The notes below the pieces were generated by a model. It did no database searches. It saw nothing but the letters and a program-made list of their open reading frames with translations, and was not told where the DNA came from. From JAVVHH01 sp050954595 (GTDB taxonomy: Bacteria; Pseudomonadota; Alphaproteobacteria; Acetobacterales; Acetobacteraceae): DNA of 14,029 nt. How positions within the stretch are numbered: the stretch's first letter is position 1; each line of letters starts with the position of its first letter. Below, in pieces: positions 13,682-14,029 of this stretch. The DNA lies in assembly GCA_050954595.1 (NCBI GenBank), contig JBPBQE010000180.1:1-14029 (forward strand), given 5' to 3'. Position numbers and translations under genes: made by a program.

Positions 13682-13702
13682 CCCTCTCCCGAGGGGAGAG
13701 GG
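13682..13702. repeat. Hairpin repeat 2 between rplT and pheS
   Basis: CCCTCTCCC (13682-13690) and GGGAGAGGG (13694-13702) form a perfect 9-bp stem with the 3-base loop GAG. The core is identical to that of repeat 1, 70 bases upstream, so the two could also pair with each other. Palindromes with this CCCTCTCCC core are, from memory, common intergenic repeats in several proteobacteria. It lies just ahead of the pheS ribosome-binding region (AGAAGG, 13706-13711). Confidence 0.75.
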
Positions 13703-13720
13703 AGCAGAAGGTTGTTCCCC

Positions 13721-14029
13721 ATGACCGACGACCTCTCCGCCCTCCGCGCGGAAACCGAAACGGCCCTTGCCGGTGCTGAAGACCTGCGTATGTGGGACGC
13801 TATCCGCGTCGGAACGCTGGGCAAGCAGGGCAAGCTGACCCTGATGTTGAAATCGCTCGGCAGCGCGACGCCGGAAGAGCGGCGCGAGCGCGGGGCAGAA
13901 CTGAACCGCCTCAAGGGCGAACTCACCACCTTGATCGAGACCCGGCGCGACACCCTCGAGCGTGCCGAGATCGACGCCAAGCTCGCCGCCGAACGCATCG
14001 ACGTCAGCATGCCACCGCCGCCCAAGCCG
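13721..14029 (+). CDS. pheS: Phenylalanine-tRNA ligase alpha subunit (5' part)
   Basis: The first 103 codons of pheS are present; the gene runs past the window end. PheS and PheT form the alpha2beta2 enzyme that charges tRNA-Phe. The visible part is the N-terminal coiled-coil arm that contacts tRNA: DLSALRAETETALAGAEDL, then IRVGTLGKQGKLTLMLKSLG, then ERRERGAELNRLKGELTTLI. All are typical of the bacterial alpha subunit. ATG 13721 follows AGAAGG by 9 bases. The catalytic class II motifs lie outside the window. The order rpmI-rplT-pheS is standard; the hairpin repeats in the 116-bp gap may set apart its expression. Confidence 0.95.
   Translation, partial: MTDDLSALRAETETALAGAEDLRMWDAIRVGTLGKQGKLTLMLKSLGSATPEERRERGAELNRLKGELTTLIETRRDTLERAEIDAKLAAERIDVSMPPPPKP

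Overview
The window is a GC-rich, tightly packed bacterial chromosome segment that looks alphaproteobacterial. It is most likely from Sphingomonadales, judged from the dapF-mtaB-ftsY cluster, the fused proteobacterial-type indolepyruvate oxidoreductase, a short FtsY without a long acidic N-domain extension, and the codon bias. That placement comes from memory of gene order, not from a search. I see no mobile element, tRNA, rRNA or CRISPR array. No gap between genes exceeds about 185 bases.

Layout. (1) 1-5975: a divergent Lrp/AsnC-type regulator gene (minus strand, cut by the window edge) faces a plus-strand operon. The operon holds a fused 2-oxoacid (indolepyruvate-type) ferredoxin oxidoreductase, an acyl-CoA dehydrogenase and an exported protein with two retropepsin-like DTG domains. 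A perfect 7-5-7 dyad (408-426) lies between the divergent genes and is a candidate operator. (2) 5923-6651: pyrF, convergent with the protease gene and overlapping its 3' end by 53 bp. (3) 6833-7925: a Nudix hydrolase with a leaderless-looking start, a secreted proline-rich unknown coupled to it by ATGA, and an unlisted 44-residue single-helix membrane ORF whose stop codon interlocks with the ftsY stop in the tetramer CTAG. (4) 10886-7922, minus strand: dapF, mtaB and ftsY joined by 4-bp and 1-bp overlaps, covering lysine/peptidoglycan precursor synthesis, tRNA ms2t6A modification and the SRP receptor. (5) 10952-12826: a fasciclin protein, an ECF sigma factor of the SigK type and an RskA-like membrane anti-sigma factor. 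An ECF-type promoter (GAAAC, 17 bp, CGTA) precedes the fasciclin gene, which suggests an autoregulated envelope-response module comparable to mycobacterial sigK-rskA with the MPT70/MPT83 fasciclin proteins. (6) 12833-14029: the translation cluster rpmI, rplT and pheS (5' part only), with a candidate sigma-70 promoter before rpmI and two related hairpin repeats before pheS.

Most genes are ordinary housekeeping or catabolic genes. The parts most worth a second look are the fasciclin/sigma/anti-sigma module with its promoter and internal hairpin, the tandem-DTG protease inside a catabolic operon, the small membrane ORF, and the hairpin repeats between rplT and pheS.
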